Source: Oscillospiraceae bacterium
GTDB taxonomy: Bacteria > Bacillota > Clostridia > Oscillospirales > Oscillospiraceae
NCBI GenBank assembly: GCA_015068245.1
Contig: SVKU01000016.1
Coordinates: forward strand, 1 to 59,001
DNA length: 59,001 nucleotides
Direction of reading: 5' to 3'
The translations under genes were made by a program, and so were the position numbers. The notes below the pieces were generated by a model that saw nothing but the letters and a program-made list of their open reading frames with translations, was not told the DNA's origin and did not search any database. Each line of letters starts with the position of its first letter. Positions within the stretch are counted from its first letter, which is position 1. Of this stretch, positions 16,984 through 24,571 are shown piece after piece.

Positions 16984-19197
16984 ATGAAAAGAAAATCTTT
17001 ACTTACTTTGCTTCTTATTATGGCGATTTGCCTGACGGCTTTTGCGGCAGGCCCCATGATGCGTGAAGCCTACGGTTCTGTGGACGGCAACAGCCCCACG
17101 GCAGCTATTGTTATTGACGAAGACGCCTTTTCTTACGGCAAGGGTTTTTCCGGCGAGCTGACCGTAAGCGAAAACGGAAAAATCACCGCCAATGAGATCT
17201 CCGGCGTAAAAATCGTCGGTTCAGGCGACGACAACGGTATCGTTATCCGCAACACCACTGGTGGCACAATAGCTATCGGCGGGCAGGAGATAAACTACGA
17301 CGCCAACGGCGACCTGATGAAGGAATCCAACACTGCAATCATCATTGATGGTCATACAGATGACCCCGACGTTGAGGGTAAGTATTCCACTCCCATTCTT
17401 GTGGACGCAGGCGAAGGCAGCAGCCTTGTAACCGTGGACAATACCTACATTAAAACCACCGGTTACCGTGCTCCCACCATCATTTCCCGCAACAGTGACT
17501 GCTCAGTTGTTTTCAGAAACAGCTGGCTGGAAACCACAGGCAGCGGCAAATCCTTTATGCCCAACTTCAAGCTGCTTTCCGGTTCCACCCGCACCACCTG
17601 CCTTATGAATGAGAACACATGGTTCTATAACTCCGTTATCATTTCCCGTGACTGGGGTGCTGTTTCTCTGGATACCACCCCCTACGCCAACATCTATATG
17701 CTCAACAGCTATGCCGAATCCTGGGCCGCAGGCTATGGCCTGTACGCCGTAAACGGCACCACCACTTATATGTACGGCACAAGAATGCTGGCAAGCCAGT
17801 ATGGCATGTTCCTTATGGGCAATGGTTCCGTTGTTATGGACAAGCTGGACAATGCTGACGAAACCGCCCTCAAACATAAAGATTATGTCAACTTTGATAA
17901 TCCTGTCACCAAAGAGGGCGAGACCATCGTTGCCGGTTCCATTAATGCCGCAGTTGTCCATGTTAACAGTGGAGTAGGTCAAGCCGGGCTGAAAAATCCC
18001 GCTTCCCTGGTGGTTAAAAATTCTGTACTTTCAACTATGCCTGAAGATGTTATGTCTACCTTCGGTCGCGATATGTCCTTTGTGGATATGGAAGATTATC
18101 TGCTGAACCCCATTAAGGATCAGGGTGCCAGCTGGTTCTATCTGCAGTACGGCAAAGGTTCCCTTGTATTTGCCAGAAGCGCAGGGGTTGACATTACTTT
18201 TGGCGAAGGTGCTGTATTGAAGCCTGCCAACGATGTGCTCGTCCATTCCGCCATCGGGTACGACAGCGATGCCGGTCAGATCTACAACGACAGCAACCAG
18301 AGAATTGCCGACAAGATTTCCCACATCACCGTCAACCTTGACACCCCTGTTGCCGGCGATATCATTCACGACGATTATCAGCGTTACCTGTACCTGAACG
18401 TCAATGCCGATTACACCGGCGCTGTTACCTCCGGAACTATTGATACATGGAACTCTCTGTGGTCAGACGCTTCTCTCGAAACCATGCTTGAAGCCGGCGG
18501 ATATACCGCAGCTGACTTCAACATCGCCGAAAACGGTGATGTTATCCGCAAAAATCTCATTCGCGAAACCAAAGAGTATCCTGTAATTTACGGTGCCGTG
18601 GTCAAGGTCGCGGATGGCGTTAAGTGGAATGTAACCGAGAATAGTTCCATGTCTTCTCTGACCATAGGCAAAGGCTCCGAGCTGGTGCTCCCCGAGGGTT
18701 ACAGCGTATATGTTGACTGCGGCAATGACTACAATTATCTCAGCGGCAAAAAGCTTGACACCCTTGAACCCGGTGTGGAATACAAAATGGTAGTCATCGC
18801 TTACAACACCGGTTACAGCGACGTTGATTTCTCTGATGCTTACGCTTCCGCCGTCATTAATGTGTCTGAAGCCGGACTTATGAACGGTTTCGGCAGCTGC
18901 TTCAAGCCTGATGACTATCTGACCATGGCACAAGCCATAAAGCTTGCAGTTTTTGCCGATCAGATGACCACTGACGGAAAGATATCTCCCCTTGCAGCCG
19001 ATAAAGGCGAAATGTGGTATCAGCCTTATGTTGAATACGCATTGGAAAACGGCATTATCTACACCACTTCTTGCGACTGGAACGCTGCTGTTACAAAGGG
19101 TGATTTCACCGCCATGTTTGGTGCCGATCATATATCCGGCAGTCACGCCCACAGATGGGAAGCCGCAGTTTATATGGCAACCATTCTTGGGCTGTAA
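16984..19197 (+). CDS. Large secreted protein with beta-helix-like body and SLH-like C-terminus
   Basis: 737 residues. Signal peptide MKRKSLLTLLLIMAICLTAFAAG, then a long beta-rich region of short turns (VDNTYIKTTGY, NSWLETTGSG, NTWFYNSVIISRDW, NSYAESWAAGYGLYAVNGTTTYMYGTRM) that reads like the rungs of a right-handed parallel beta-helix. The last ~120 residues (VSEAGLMNGFG..F.PDDYLTMAQAIKLAV and YVEYALENGII) resemble S-layer homology modules, which would tether it to the wall polymer. No catalytic motif recognised; it may be an adhesin or a polysaccharide-binding protein. GAGGAAAG precedes the ATG, and a TATAAT at 16964-16969 is a likely -10 with no clear -35. Confidence 0.85.
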   Translation: MKRKSLLTLLLIMAICLTAFAAGPMMREAYGSVDGNSPTAAIVIDEDAFSYGKGFSGELTVSENGKITANEISGVKIVGSGDDNGIVIRNTTGGTIAIGGQEINYDANGDLMKESNTAIIIDGHTDDPDVEGKYSTPILVDAGEGSSLVTVDNTYIKTTGYRAPTIISRNSDCSVVFRNSWLETTGSGKSFMPNFKLLSGSTRTTCLMNENTWFYNSVIISRDWGAVSLDTTPYANIYMLNSYAESWAAGYGLYAVNGTTTYMYGTRMLASQYGMFLMGNGSVVMDKLDNADETALKHKDYVNFDNPVTKEGETIVAGSINAAVVHVNSGVGQAGLKNPASLVVKNSVLSTMPEDVMSTFGRDMSFVDMEDYLLNPIKDQGASWFYLQYGKGSLVFARSAGVDITFGEGAVLKPANDVLVHSAIGYDSDAGQIYNDSNQRIADKISHITVNLDTPVAGDIIHDDYQRYLYLNVNADYTGAVTSGTIDTWNSLWSDASLETMLEAGGYTAADFNIAENGDVIRKNLIRETKEYPVIYGAVVKVADGVKWNVTENSSMSSLTIGKGSELVLPEGYSVYVDCGNDYNYLSGKKLDTLEPGVEYKMVVIAYNTGYSDVDFSDAYASAVINVSEAGLMNGFGSCFKPDDYLTMAQAIKLAVFADQMTTDGKISPLAADKGEMWYQPYVEYALENGIIYTTSCDWNAAVTKGDFTAMFGADHISGSHAHRWEAAVYMATILGL

Positions 19198-19205
19198 ATT
19201 CGTTC

Positions 19206-19234
19206 TTGAATAAAACCATGCACTGTGGTATCAT
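19206..19234 (+). promoter_or_regulatory. Candidate SigA promoter of the acyl carrier gene
   Basis: TTGAAT (19206-19211), 17-nt spacer, TATCAT (19229-19234), 43 nt before the ATG, suggesting transcription independent of the gene before it. Confidence 0.6.
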
Positions 19235-19276
19235 AAAATGTGACGAAACTATGAAAAACGAAAGGACAATTACCCC

Positions 19277-19504
19277 ATGGATGAACTGCTGACTTTCCTG
19301 AAAACCGTTAGACCCGATATCGACTTTACTACCGCCACCAATCTCGTTTCCGGCAACATTCTGAAATCTATCGACATTATCACCATCACCAGTGCTATCG
19401 AGTCCATCTACGGCGTAGAGATCTCTCTGGACGATCTGAAGCCCGAGAACTACGACTCCCTGGATCAGATCAAAGCTCTTATCGAGAAGCTGAAGGCTGA
19501 ATAA
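19277..19504 (+). CDS. Stand-alone acyl carrier protein-like protein
   Basis: 75-residue helical carrier of the ACP/DltC fold. The attachment serine is S31 in ILKSIDIITI, where canonical carriers have DSL or DSF, so the residue before the serine is Lys, not Asp. The remainder (ESIYGVEISLDDLKPENYDSLDQIKALIEKL) fits ACP helices III-IV. No ligase, acyltransferase or synthase gene is adjacent, so the cargo is unknown; resemblance is stronger to D-alanyl or polymer-modification carriers than to fatty-acid ACP. It has its own promoter and a strong terminator. Confidence 0.85.
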   Translation: MDELLTFLKTVRPDIDFTTATNLVSGNILKSIDIITITSAIESIYGVEISLDDLKPENYDSLDQIKALIEKLKAE

Positions 19505-19513
19505 TCAGTTTAG

Positions 19514-19546
19514 CAAAGCTGCTGCGCAAGCGGCAGCTTTGTTTTT
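19514..19546 (+). terminator. Intrinsic terminator of the acyl carrier gene
   Basis: CAAAGCTGCTGC / GCGGCAGCTTTG stem with GCAA tetraloop, followed by TTTTT, 10 nt after the stop. Confidence 0.9.
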
Positions 19547-19559
19547 GTAATCTGTTGTT

Positions 19560-19955
19560 TGCACGTCGTAGGGAACAGCACGCAGACTGTTCCCTTCAAA
19601 TATGCTGTCATCTCAATTACATCCTCTCCGGCACTAAGGTCACTAAGGTCAGCAAAGCTGACCTCACGCTGACCTTGTGCCACCTCTCCCAAAGGGAGAG
19701 GCATGGCTCCCCCTCCGGGGGAGCTGTCAAAACGAAGTTTTTGACTGAGAGGGCAAGTGTGGTCGGCGGTCACGGCACGCCGTGACCCTACGTCGTCGAC
19801 GCAAGCGCGGCGGGAGCAAGCCCCCGCCCTACGGTGCAGCATGTTGCGTTGTACGCTGTAGGGGCTGGCGTCCTCGACAGCCCAAAGCGGAACGACGAGG
19901 ACGTCGTTCCCTACGATGTGATACGTTATGTTTTGCGCTGTTAATTATTAATTAT
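19560..19955. repeat. Mosaic of intergenic repeat modules
   Basis: No gene is visible. GTAGGGAACAGCACGCAGACTGTTCCC hairpin (about 19568-19595); GGTCAGCAAAGCTGACC hairpin (about 19646-19662); CTCCCAAAGGGAG and CTCCCCCTCCGGGGGAG hairpins (about 19685-19725); R2 (19765-19791); the first ~20 nt of the 118-nt element; R3 (19807-19834); R5 (19858-19914); AT-rich tail (about 19938-19955). Successive modules are joined at CCCTACG. Confidence 0.75.
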
Positions 19956-19971
19956 ATTTGAGGTATTTGGT

Positions 19972-20751
19972 TTGAACGAACTTTTAAGAATGTGCATTAT
20001 AGTCTGTCCCTTAGTGTTCCTGGCAGGGTTTGTGGACTCTGTGGCAGGTGGAGGCGGACTGATATCTTTGCCCGCTTACCTGCTGGCAGGTCTGCCTGCT
20101 CACATGGCTGCGGGAACAAACAAATTTGCCATGAGCTTCGGAACCATGACGGCTACGGTAAAGTATATGAAAAGCGGACGCATTTTGTGGCGTGTGGCCG
20201 CAATAGCCGCAGTATTTGCCGTTATCGGCTCTTACATAGGTGCAAACCTTGCACTGGTTTTTTCCGAGCAAACGCTGAAAATTGTGCTCCTGGCAGTATT
20301 ACCATGCGTGGCTGTTTTTCTCACCATTAAAAAGGATTTCGGCGGAGATGAAAGTCGGCTTAAGGATTATTCTGCCTTAAAATCTGCTGCAATTGCGGCA
20401 ATTATCGGATTCGTAATGGGAATTTACGACGGTCTTATTGGACCCGGTACCGGAACATTCCTCATAATCGCCTTTTCCGCTTTTCTCGGAACCGACCTTC
20501 TGACAGCGTCAGGCTGTGCAAAAGTGGCAAATCTGGCTTCCAACATCACCGCACTTGTGGTTTATGCTTTGGGCGGCAAGGTTATGTATGCCGTTGCATT
20601 CCCTGCCATGGCATTTTGCATTCTCGGCAACTGGCTGGGTGCAAAATATGCCATCAAAGGCGGCAGCAAAAACGTGAGGAAGATCATGTTTGTGGTGCTG
20701 GTATTGCTGTTTGTCAAGGTAGGTGCAGACCTGCTGGGCGTTGGTGTATAA
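19972..20751 (+). CDS. TauE/SafE-family permease (probable sulfite or organosulfur anion exporter)
   Basis: 259-residue membrane protein with two homologous halves of helices. FVDSVAGGGGLISLPAYLLAGLPAHMAAGTNKFA (residues 16-49) is the family signature, and the second half repeats it as GIYDGLIGPGTGTFLIIAFSAFLGTDLLTASGCAKVANLASN. TTG start at 19972 with GAGGT upstream. The family exports sulfite, sulfoacetate and related anions; the substrate here is unassigned. It stands alone with no sulfur genes nearby. Confidence 0.9.
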   Translation: MNELLRMCIIVCPLVFLAGFVDSVAGGGGLISLPAYLLAGLPAHMAAGTNKFAMSFGTMTATVKYMKSGRILWRVAAIAAVFAVIGSYIGANLALVFSEQTLKIVLLAVLPCVAVFLTIKKDFGGDESRLKDYSALKSAAIAAIIGFVMGIYDGLIGPGTGTFLIIAFSAFLGTDLLTASGCAKVANLASNITALVVYALGGKVMYAVAFPAMAFCILGNWLGAKYAIKGGSKNVRKIMFVVLVLLFVKVGADLLGVGV

Positions 20752-20769
20752 GCCGAGGCAGGATTAGTT

Positions 20770-20985
20770 ACATTGTGCGTGGCAGTCGGTCACGTTGTGC
20801 ATTGATTGCGGCGGGAGCAAGCCCCCGCCCTACAGCGTGGACGCATCACGTTAAATGGAGTCATTCTGAGGAGCAAAGCGACGTGAGAATCCGTAATATG
20901 AAAACGGATTACCACGAAGATGCTTTCGCTTCTCCTCGCAATGACAGCGTAACAGGCGGTCACGTCACATTGTGCGTATATTGCT
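20770..20985. repeat. Intergenic repeat modules
   Basis: R3 GCGGCGGGAGCAAGCCCCCG (20808-20833), R1 copy (20860-20946) and a decayed R2 (from about 20953, CAGGCGGTCACGTCAC). AT-rich DNA follows to the promoter at 21068. Confidence 0.75.
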
Positions 20986-21067
20986 GCAAACTAACCACGT
21001 TTGTTTTTTCACATATTTATATGAAATTTTAGACGCTATTTTTTTATTATTATATTTCATATAACTA

Positions 21068-21096
21068 TTGACTTTCTTCCAAAAAAGATATAAAGT
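21068..21096 (+). promoter_or_regulatory. Promoter of the Tyr leader-symporter transcript
   Basis: TTGACT (21068-21073) followed by overlapping -10 options TATAAA (21089-21094, 15-nt spacer) and TAAAGT (21091-21096, 17-nt spacer), in AT-rich DNA. The start of transcription would fall near 21102-21104, only ~20 nt before the leader ATG. Confidence 0.7.
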
Positions 21097-21124
21097 ATGC
21101 TCATCAACACAAAGGAGAACCGAA

Positions 21125-21199
21125 ATGCGTAATATCGTATCTATGGCATGCGAATATTATTACTCTTATTATTTCCGCAATAATAAGAGTGATTTGTGA
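21125..21199 (+). CDS. Tyr-rich leader peptide (24 codons)
   Basis: Short reading frame with a strong ribosome binding site, AAAGGAG at 21111-21117, and an ATG 7 nt after it. Codons 11-17 read Tyr-Tyr-Tyr-Ser-Tyr-Tyr-Phe (21155-21175): five tyrosines in seven codons. It ends with TGA at 21197-21199. The Tyr codons overlap the first arm of an RNA hairpin and the stop codon overlaps the second. This is how attenuation leaders work: the peptide itself has no function, but the position of the ribosome reports the supply of charged tRNA-Tyr. Not a known annotated family; the call rests on architecture. Confidence 0.8.
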   Translation: MRNIVSMACEYYYSYYFRNNKSDL

Positions 21200-21274
21200 T
21201 GCCCGGATACAGCGAAAATCGTATTCGTTTCGTTATTCCCCCACAGATCACTTCTGTGGGGGATTTTTGTTTTT
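21159..21274 (+). promoter_or_regulatory. Ribosome-mediated transcription attenuator (tyrosine-responsive, predicted)
   Basis: Three alternative pairings are visible. 1:2 is 21159-21173 with 21179-21193 (15 bp, one G-U, 5-nt loop). 2:3 is 21188-21198 (AGTGATTTGTG) with 21242-21252 (CACAGATCACT), 11 bp with one G-U. 3:4 is CCCCCACAGA (21238-21247) with TCTGTGGGGG (21253-21262), a perfect 10-bp stem with a 5-nt loop, followed by TTTTTGTTTTT (21264-21274). 2:3 excludes both others. A ribosome stalled on the Tyr codons blocks arm 1 and lets 2:3 form (read-through). A ribosome reaching the stop at 21197 masks arm 2 and 3:4 terminates. The symporter start lies 18 nt past the T-run. Confidence 0.8.
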
Positions 21275-21291
21275 GAAAGGAAGATGTCGTT

Positions 21292-22857
21292 ATGTTTCTT
21301 AAAGTTGCACTTCTTGTTGTTTTCTTCGCCGTTATGGTAGGCGTTGGCATGTACTGCCGTAAATCCGCAGCCGATGTCAACGGATTTGTGCTTGGCGGCA
21401 GATCCGTCGGCCCATGGCTGACTGCCTTTGCTTACGGCACCTCTTACTTTTCTGCTGTTATTTTTGTTGGCTACGCCGGTCAGTTCGGATGGAAATACGG
21501 TGTTGCATCAACCTGGATCGGTCTTGGCAACGCTTTTATCGGTTCGCTGCTGGCGTGGGTAATCCTCGGTCGCCGCACAAGGCTTATGACCCAGCATATA
21601 GACAGCTCCACCATGCCCGACTTTTTCGGCAAGCGGTTCATGTCCAATAAGCTCCGTGTTGCGGCTTCCGCAATAGTTTTTATTTTCCTCATTCCCTACA
21701 CCGCTTCCCTTTACAACGGCCTTTCCCGTCTGTTCGGCATGGCTTTCGGCATCGACTATGCCTGGTGCGTCATAGCCATGGCCATTCTGACAGGAGCTTA
21801 CGTTCTCCTCGGCGGATACATGGCAACTGCTATCAACGATTTCATTCAGGGCATTATCATGCTGGTTGGAATTGTCGCCGTTATTGCCGCAGTCCTTGCA
21901 AACAACGGCGGTTTGTCGGAAGCTCTTGCGGCCATGTCTGCTATCCCTGCCGAAACCAACCCCAACCTGAACGGTGCATTTGTTTCATTCCTTGGACCTC
22001 AGCCTATTTGGCTGCTGGGTGTTGTGCTTCTTACCTCCCTCGGCACTTGGGGTCTGCCCCAGATGGTCGGCAAGTTTTATGCCATCAAGAGTGAATCCGC
22101 CATCAGCAAGGGCACCATCATCTCCACTTTCTTTGCTCTGATCGTTGCCGGCGGATGTTACTTCCTGGGCGGTTTTGGCCGTCTGTACGGTGATGTTATT
22201 GAATACTCTGCAAGCGGTACACCCGTTTATGACTCCATTATCCCCAAAATGCTGGAAAACCTGCCCGATGTACTTATAGGCGTGGTGGTTATCCTTGTTC
22301 TTTCCGCCTCTATGTCCACCCTGTCCTCACTGGTTCTGACTTCCAGTTCGACCCTCACCCTGGACATAATCGCTCCTGCATCAAAAGGCAAACTTACCGA
22401 AAAGGGTCAGATGCGTTGGATCCGCATACTTATAGTTTTCTTTATCGCCGTTTCCTCTGTAATTGCCATCGTTCAGGCCAAGTCCTCCGTAACCTTTATC
22501 GCTCAGCTTATGGGCATTTCATGGGGTGCATTGGCTGGAGCTTTCCTGGCACCTTTCCTGTACGGTCTGTACTGGAAAGGCACCACCAAAGCCGGAGTTT
22601 GGGCAAGCTTCATCGTTGGTGTTGCTATAATGGTTGCCGACATGGTATGCAACTTCGCCGGTGTCACCTTTATCAGCCCCTACTTTGCATCTCCCATCAA
22701 TTCCGGCGTGCTGGCTATGGTTGCCGGTCTTGTTATAGTTCCCATTGTCAGCTTGCTGACTCCCAAGATGGACAAGGTGACTGTGGGCAAAATGTTCGAG
22801 TGCTACGAACGCACCGTTACCGTCAGGGCTACCACCGCTCTGGGCGATAAGAAGTAA
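21292..22857 (+). CDS. Sodium:solute symporter (SSS family), predicted tyrosine/aromatic uptake
   Basis: 521-residue membrane protein of the PutP/PanF superfamily with about 13 helices. Family marks include FVLGGRSVGPWLTAFAYGTSYFSAVIFVG in the first two helices, GGYMATAINDFIQGIIMLVG in the middle, and the Na-site segment LILSASMSTLSS-like LVLSASMSTLSSLVLTSSS. Sequence alone does not give the substrate. The upstream Tyr-codon attenuator is the only specific clue and points to tyrosine or a compound that relieves tyrosine shortage. Ribosome binding site GAAAGGAAG ends 8 nt before the ATG. Monocistronic; a terminator follows. Confidence 0.92.
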   Translation: MFLKVALLVVFFAVMVGVGMYCRKSAADVNGFVLGGRSVGPWLTAFAYGTSYFSAVIFVGYAGQFGWKYGVASTWIGLGNAFIGSLLAWVILGRRTRLMTQHIDSSTMPDFFGKRFMSNKLRVAASAIVFIFLIPYTASLYNGLSRLFGMAFGIDYAWCVIAMAILTGAYVLLGGYMATAINDFIQGIIMLVGIVAVIAAVLANNGGLSEALAAMSAIPAETNPNLNGAFVSFLGPQPIWLLGVVLLTSLGTWGLPQMVGKFYAIKSESAISKGTIISTFFALIVAGGCYFLGGFGRLYGDVIEYSASGTPVYDSIIPKMLENLPDVLIGVVVILVLSASMSTLSSLVLTSSSTLTLDIIAPASKGKLTEKGQMRWIRILIVFFIAVSSVIAIVQAKSSVTFIAQLMGISWGALAGAFLAPFLYGLYWKGTTKAGVWASFIVGVAIMVADMVCNFAGVTFISPYFASPINSGVLAMVAGLVIVPIVSLLTPKMDKVTVGKMFECYERTVTVRATTALGDKK

Positions 22858-22866
22858 ATAAAAAGT

Positions 22867-22897
22867 AAAAACCTGAAGCACATAGCTTCAGGTTTTT
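22867..22897. terminator. Bidirectional intrinsic terminator
   Basis: ACCTGAAGC / GCTTCAGGT stem (22871-22879, 22885-22893) with A-run before and T-run after, so it works on both strands between the convergent symporter and EamA genes; it overlaps the EamA stop. Confidence 0.85.
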
Positions 22898-23769
22898 ACT
22901 TTCTCCGGCAGCTCGCTTACCAGTGCGCTGCCAAGTATCAATACTGCTCCTATACCACTGAGGAAAGTCATCTGTTCCTTAAGCACCACGGCGGAAAGAA
23001 TGATTGCCACCACCGGGTCTATGTAGCTGAAAATCGCTACAGTCTGGGTTTTCAGGTTATGGATCGAACCGAAGTACATTATGTATGCCATCCCCGTATG
23101 GATAACGCCTACAGTTATCAGCATCAAAACTCCGATCGTGGTCAGTTCAATTGCGGATACATCTTCGGTGAGCAAAACGTAAGGCAGAACCACCACTGCG
23201 GCAACAGCCAGCTGGAGAGCTGTTTTGTGATTGGGAGAAATATCGGGAATCTTTTTGTTGATCAGAACGACAGTGCTGTACAGCAGAGCTGCTCCAATTC
23301 CAAGAATAACCCCAAGTATCTCGTCAATGCTGGGAATGCCGTTTTCGGCAACACCGGATACAAACACCATGCCGCAAAGTGCCACCAGAACACAAAGAAT
23401 TTTCTTTACAGTTAAACGCTCTTTTAAAACTATCGGTGATGCCACGATTACAAATATGGGCGCAAAATAATAGCACAAGGTTGCTGTGGCGACAGTGGTA
23501 TAACGATAGGCTTCAAAAAGAAGTATCCAGTTAAACCCCATGGCAGCGCCGGAAAGGATCAGCAGAGGCAGCCTTTTCTTAATAATATCAGCAGGCAGCT
23601 TTTCTTTTCTTATAAGTACGACCCCGAGAGTCAGCAGTGCACCTATTACCCCACGAACAAAGGCGATGATGCCCGATGACAGAGGTATGTATCTGACAAA
23701 AATTCCGATGGTGCCGAATATGACCATGGAGGAGATGAGTTGAATTTTTGAGGATGTGGATTTGTTCAT
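22888..23769 (-). CDS. EamA/DMT-superfamily permease
   Basis: 293 residues, ten predicted helices in two homologous EamA halves: FGTIGIFVRYIPLSSGIIAFVRGVIGALL at the N-terminus and GVIHTGMAYIMYFGSIHNLKTQTVAIFSYIDPVVAIILSAVVLKEQ near the end, the conserved DMT segments. Members export or import amino acids and other metabolites; the substrate is unknown. AAAGGAG precedes the ATG. Downstream of the pyrophosphatase-like gene by 41 nt, so probably co-transcribed with it. Confidence 0.93.
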   Translation of the reverse strand: MNKSTSSKIQLISSMVIFGTIGIFVRYIPLSSGIIAFVRGVIGALLTLGVVLIRKEKLPADIIKKRLPLLILSGAAMGFNWILLFEAYRYTTVATATLCYYFAPIFVIVASPIVLKERLTVKKILCVLVALCGMVFVSGVAENGIPSIDEILGVILGIGAALLYSTVVLINKKIPDISPNHKTALQLAVAAVVVLPYVLLTEDVSAIELTTIGVLMLITVGVIHTGMAYIMYFGSIHNLKTQTVAIFSYIDPVVAIILSAVVLKEQMTFLSGIGAVLILGSALVSELPEKVKT

Positions 23770-23810
23770 AACGAGAGCTCCTTTGCGGTTGTGGGGGATA
23801 TGGTTTTATC

Positions 23811-24134
23811 TCACATGAGAATTCTTATTTCAAAATACTGTTCTTGAAAATGCGTTAACGCTCTGATTTCCTCTTGCGTAAAGTTTATACCCTCAGGAGC
23901 AACAACCAATTTATGCTCTATATCATTTTCTCTGAAAATAATGGCTATAACTTTCCCGGTAAAGACAGCAAGTGGTTCGTCAATGCCTAAAATATATGCA
24001 TCCTGTTCCTCACCATCCGAAGCGATTGTTCCGGGAATGTATCCATAATTCACAGGATAATACATATCAGTATGCTCAGGGTGAACGCTGCCAAGAGGGC
24101 GATCAACGGTTACTACAACGGTTTGGTTTAACAA
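23811..24134 (-). CDS. Short inorganic pyrophosphatase-like protein
   Basis: 107 residues; family I pyrophosphatases are about 170-180. The active-site core is recognisable: YPVNYGYIPGT (26-36) and DGEEQDAYILG (40-50), matching the metal-binding D-x-x-x-x-D loop with Glu at one position. The N- and C-terminal elements that complete the barrel and the dimer face are missing, so hydrolysis of pyrophosphate is uncertain. Starts with TTG at 24134; AAAGGA lies about 9 nt upstream. No frameshift is visible, and the compact form looks like a real small family, not a broken gene. Confidence 0.75.
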   Translation of the reverse strand: MLNQTVVVTVDRPLGSVHPEHTDMYYPVNYGYIPGTIASDGEEQDAYILGIDEPLAVFTGKVIAIIFRENDIEHKLVVAPEGINFTQEEIRALTHFQEQYFEIRILM

Positions 24135-24277
24135 CGCGAATTATCCTTTATTGAAATAAGCGTTTCGCCAAAGCGAAACGCCACCACACTTTTTCACTAT
24201 TCACTATTACCTATTACCTGCCAAAAATCCTGAATGCCGTTTTAGTGAAAAATGAAGAGTTAAAAGGTAATAAGTAA

Positions 24278-24308
24278 AAATCCCGAACGCTTTCGCATTC
24301 GGGATTTT
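24278..24308 (-). terminator. Intrinsic terminator of tRNA-Gln
   Basis: On the minus strand AAATCCCGAATGCG / CGTTCGGGATTTTT, starting directly after the CCA end of the tRNA, with a T-run. Confidence 0.85.
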
Positions 24309-24382
24309 TGGCAGGGGATGAGGGATTCGAACCCCCGCAAACGGAGTCAGAGTCCGGTGTGCTACCGTTACACAAATCCCCT
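24309..24382 (-). tRNA. tRNA-Gln (anticodon CTG)
   Basis: The minus strand folds as a cloverleaf: acceptor AGGGGAT/ATCCCCT, D arm GTG/CAC with GG in the loop, anticodon stem CCGGA/TCCGT (outermost pair mismatched), loop CTCTGAC with anticodon CTG reading CAG, T arm GGGGG-TTCGAAT-CCCTC, discriminator G and encoded CCA. 74 nt including CCA. Confidence 0.95.
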
Positions 24383-24399
24383 ATTTGTTAAGCAAATAT

Positions 24400-24427
24400 A
24401 TTATACTCAATCAGCCGAAAATGTCAA
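24400..24427 (-). promoter_or_regulatory. SigA promoter of tRNA-Gln
   Basis: On the minus strand TTGACA (24427-24422), 16-nt spacer, TATAAT (24405-24400), 18 nt before the tRNA 5' end. Consensus hexamers fit a stable-RNA gene. Confidence 0.85.
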
Positions 24428-24571
24428 GCACTATTTTATTATTATTTTGTGTTTTTTGGCACGAATCTTGCTTGACTATAAGTAGTGCCATACAAGTGTA
24501 CATATTGCTTGTATTCTGCGCACAACTGTCTTAAAATCAAATGGAAAGAAAATAAATCAGGAGGAAAAACA

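Noticed and set aside
21100-21291. T-box riboswitch as an alternative explanation for the symporter leader
   Set aside because: The leader is under 200 nt, has no specifier loop or T-box consensus, and instead contains a translated frame with its own ribosome binding site.
23811-24134. Pyrophosphatase-like gene as a pseudogene
   Set aside because: No remnant of the missing parts is found in other frames on either side, the frame is intact and it has a ribosome binding site, so a compact real protein is likelier.
24485-24571. Upstream extension of the deacetylase-like protein
   Set aside because: The extension covers the likely promoter region and has no ribosome binding site; AGGAGG sits just before 24572.
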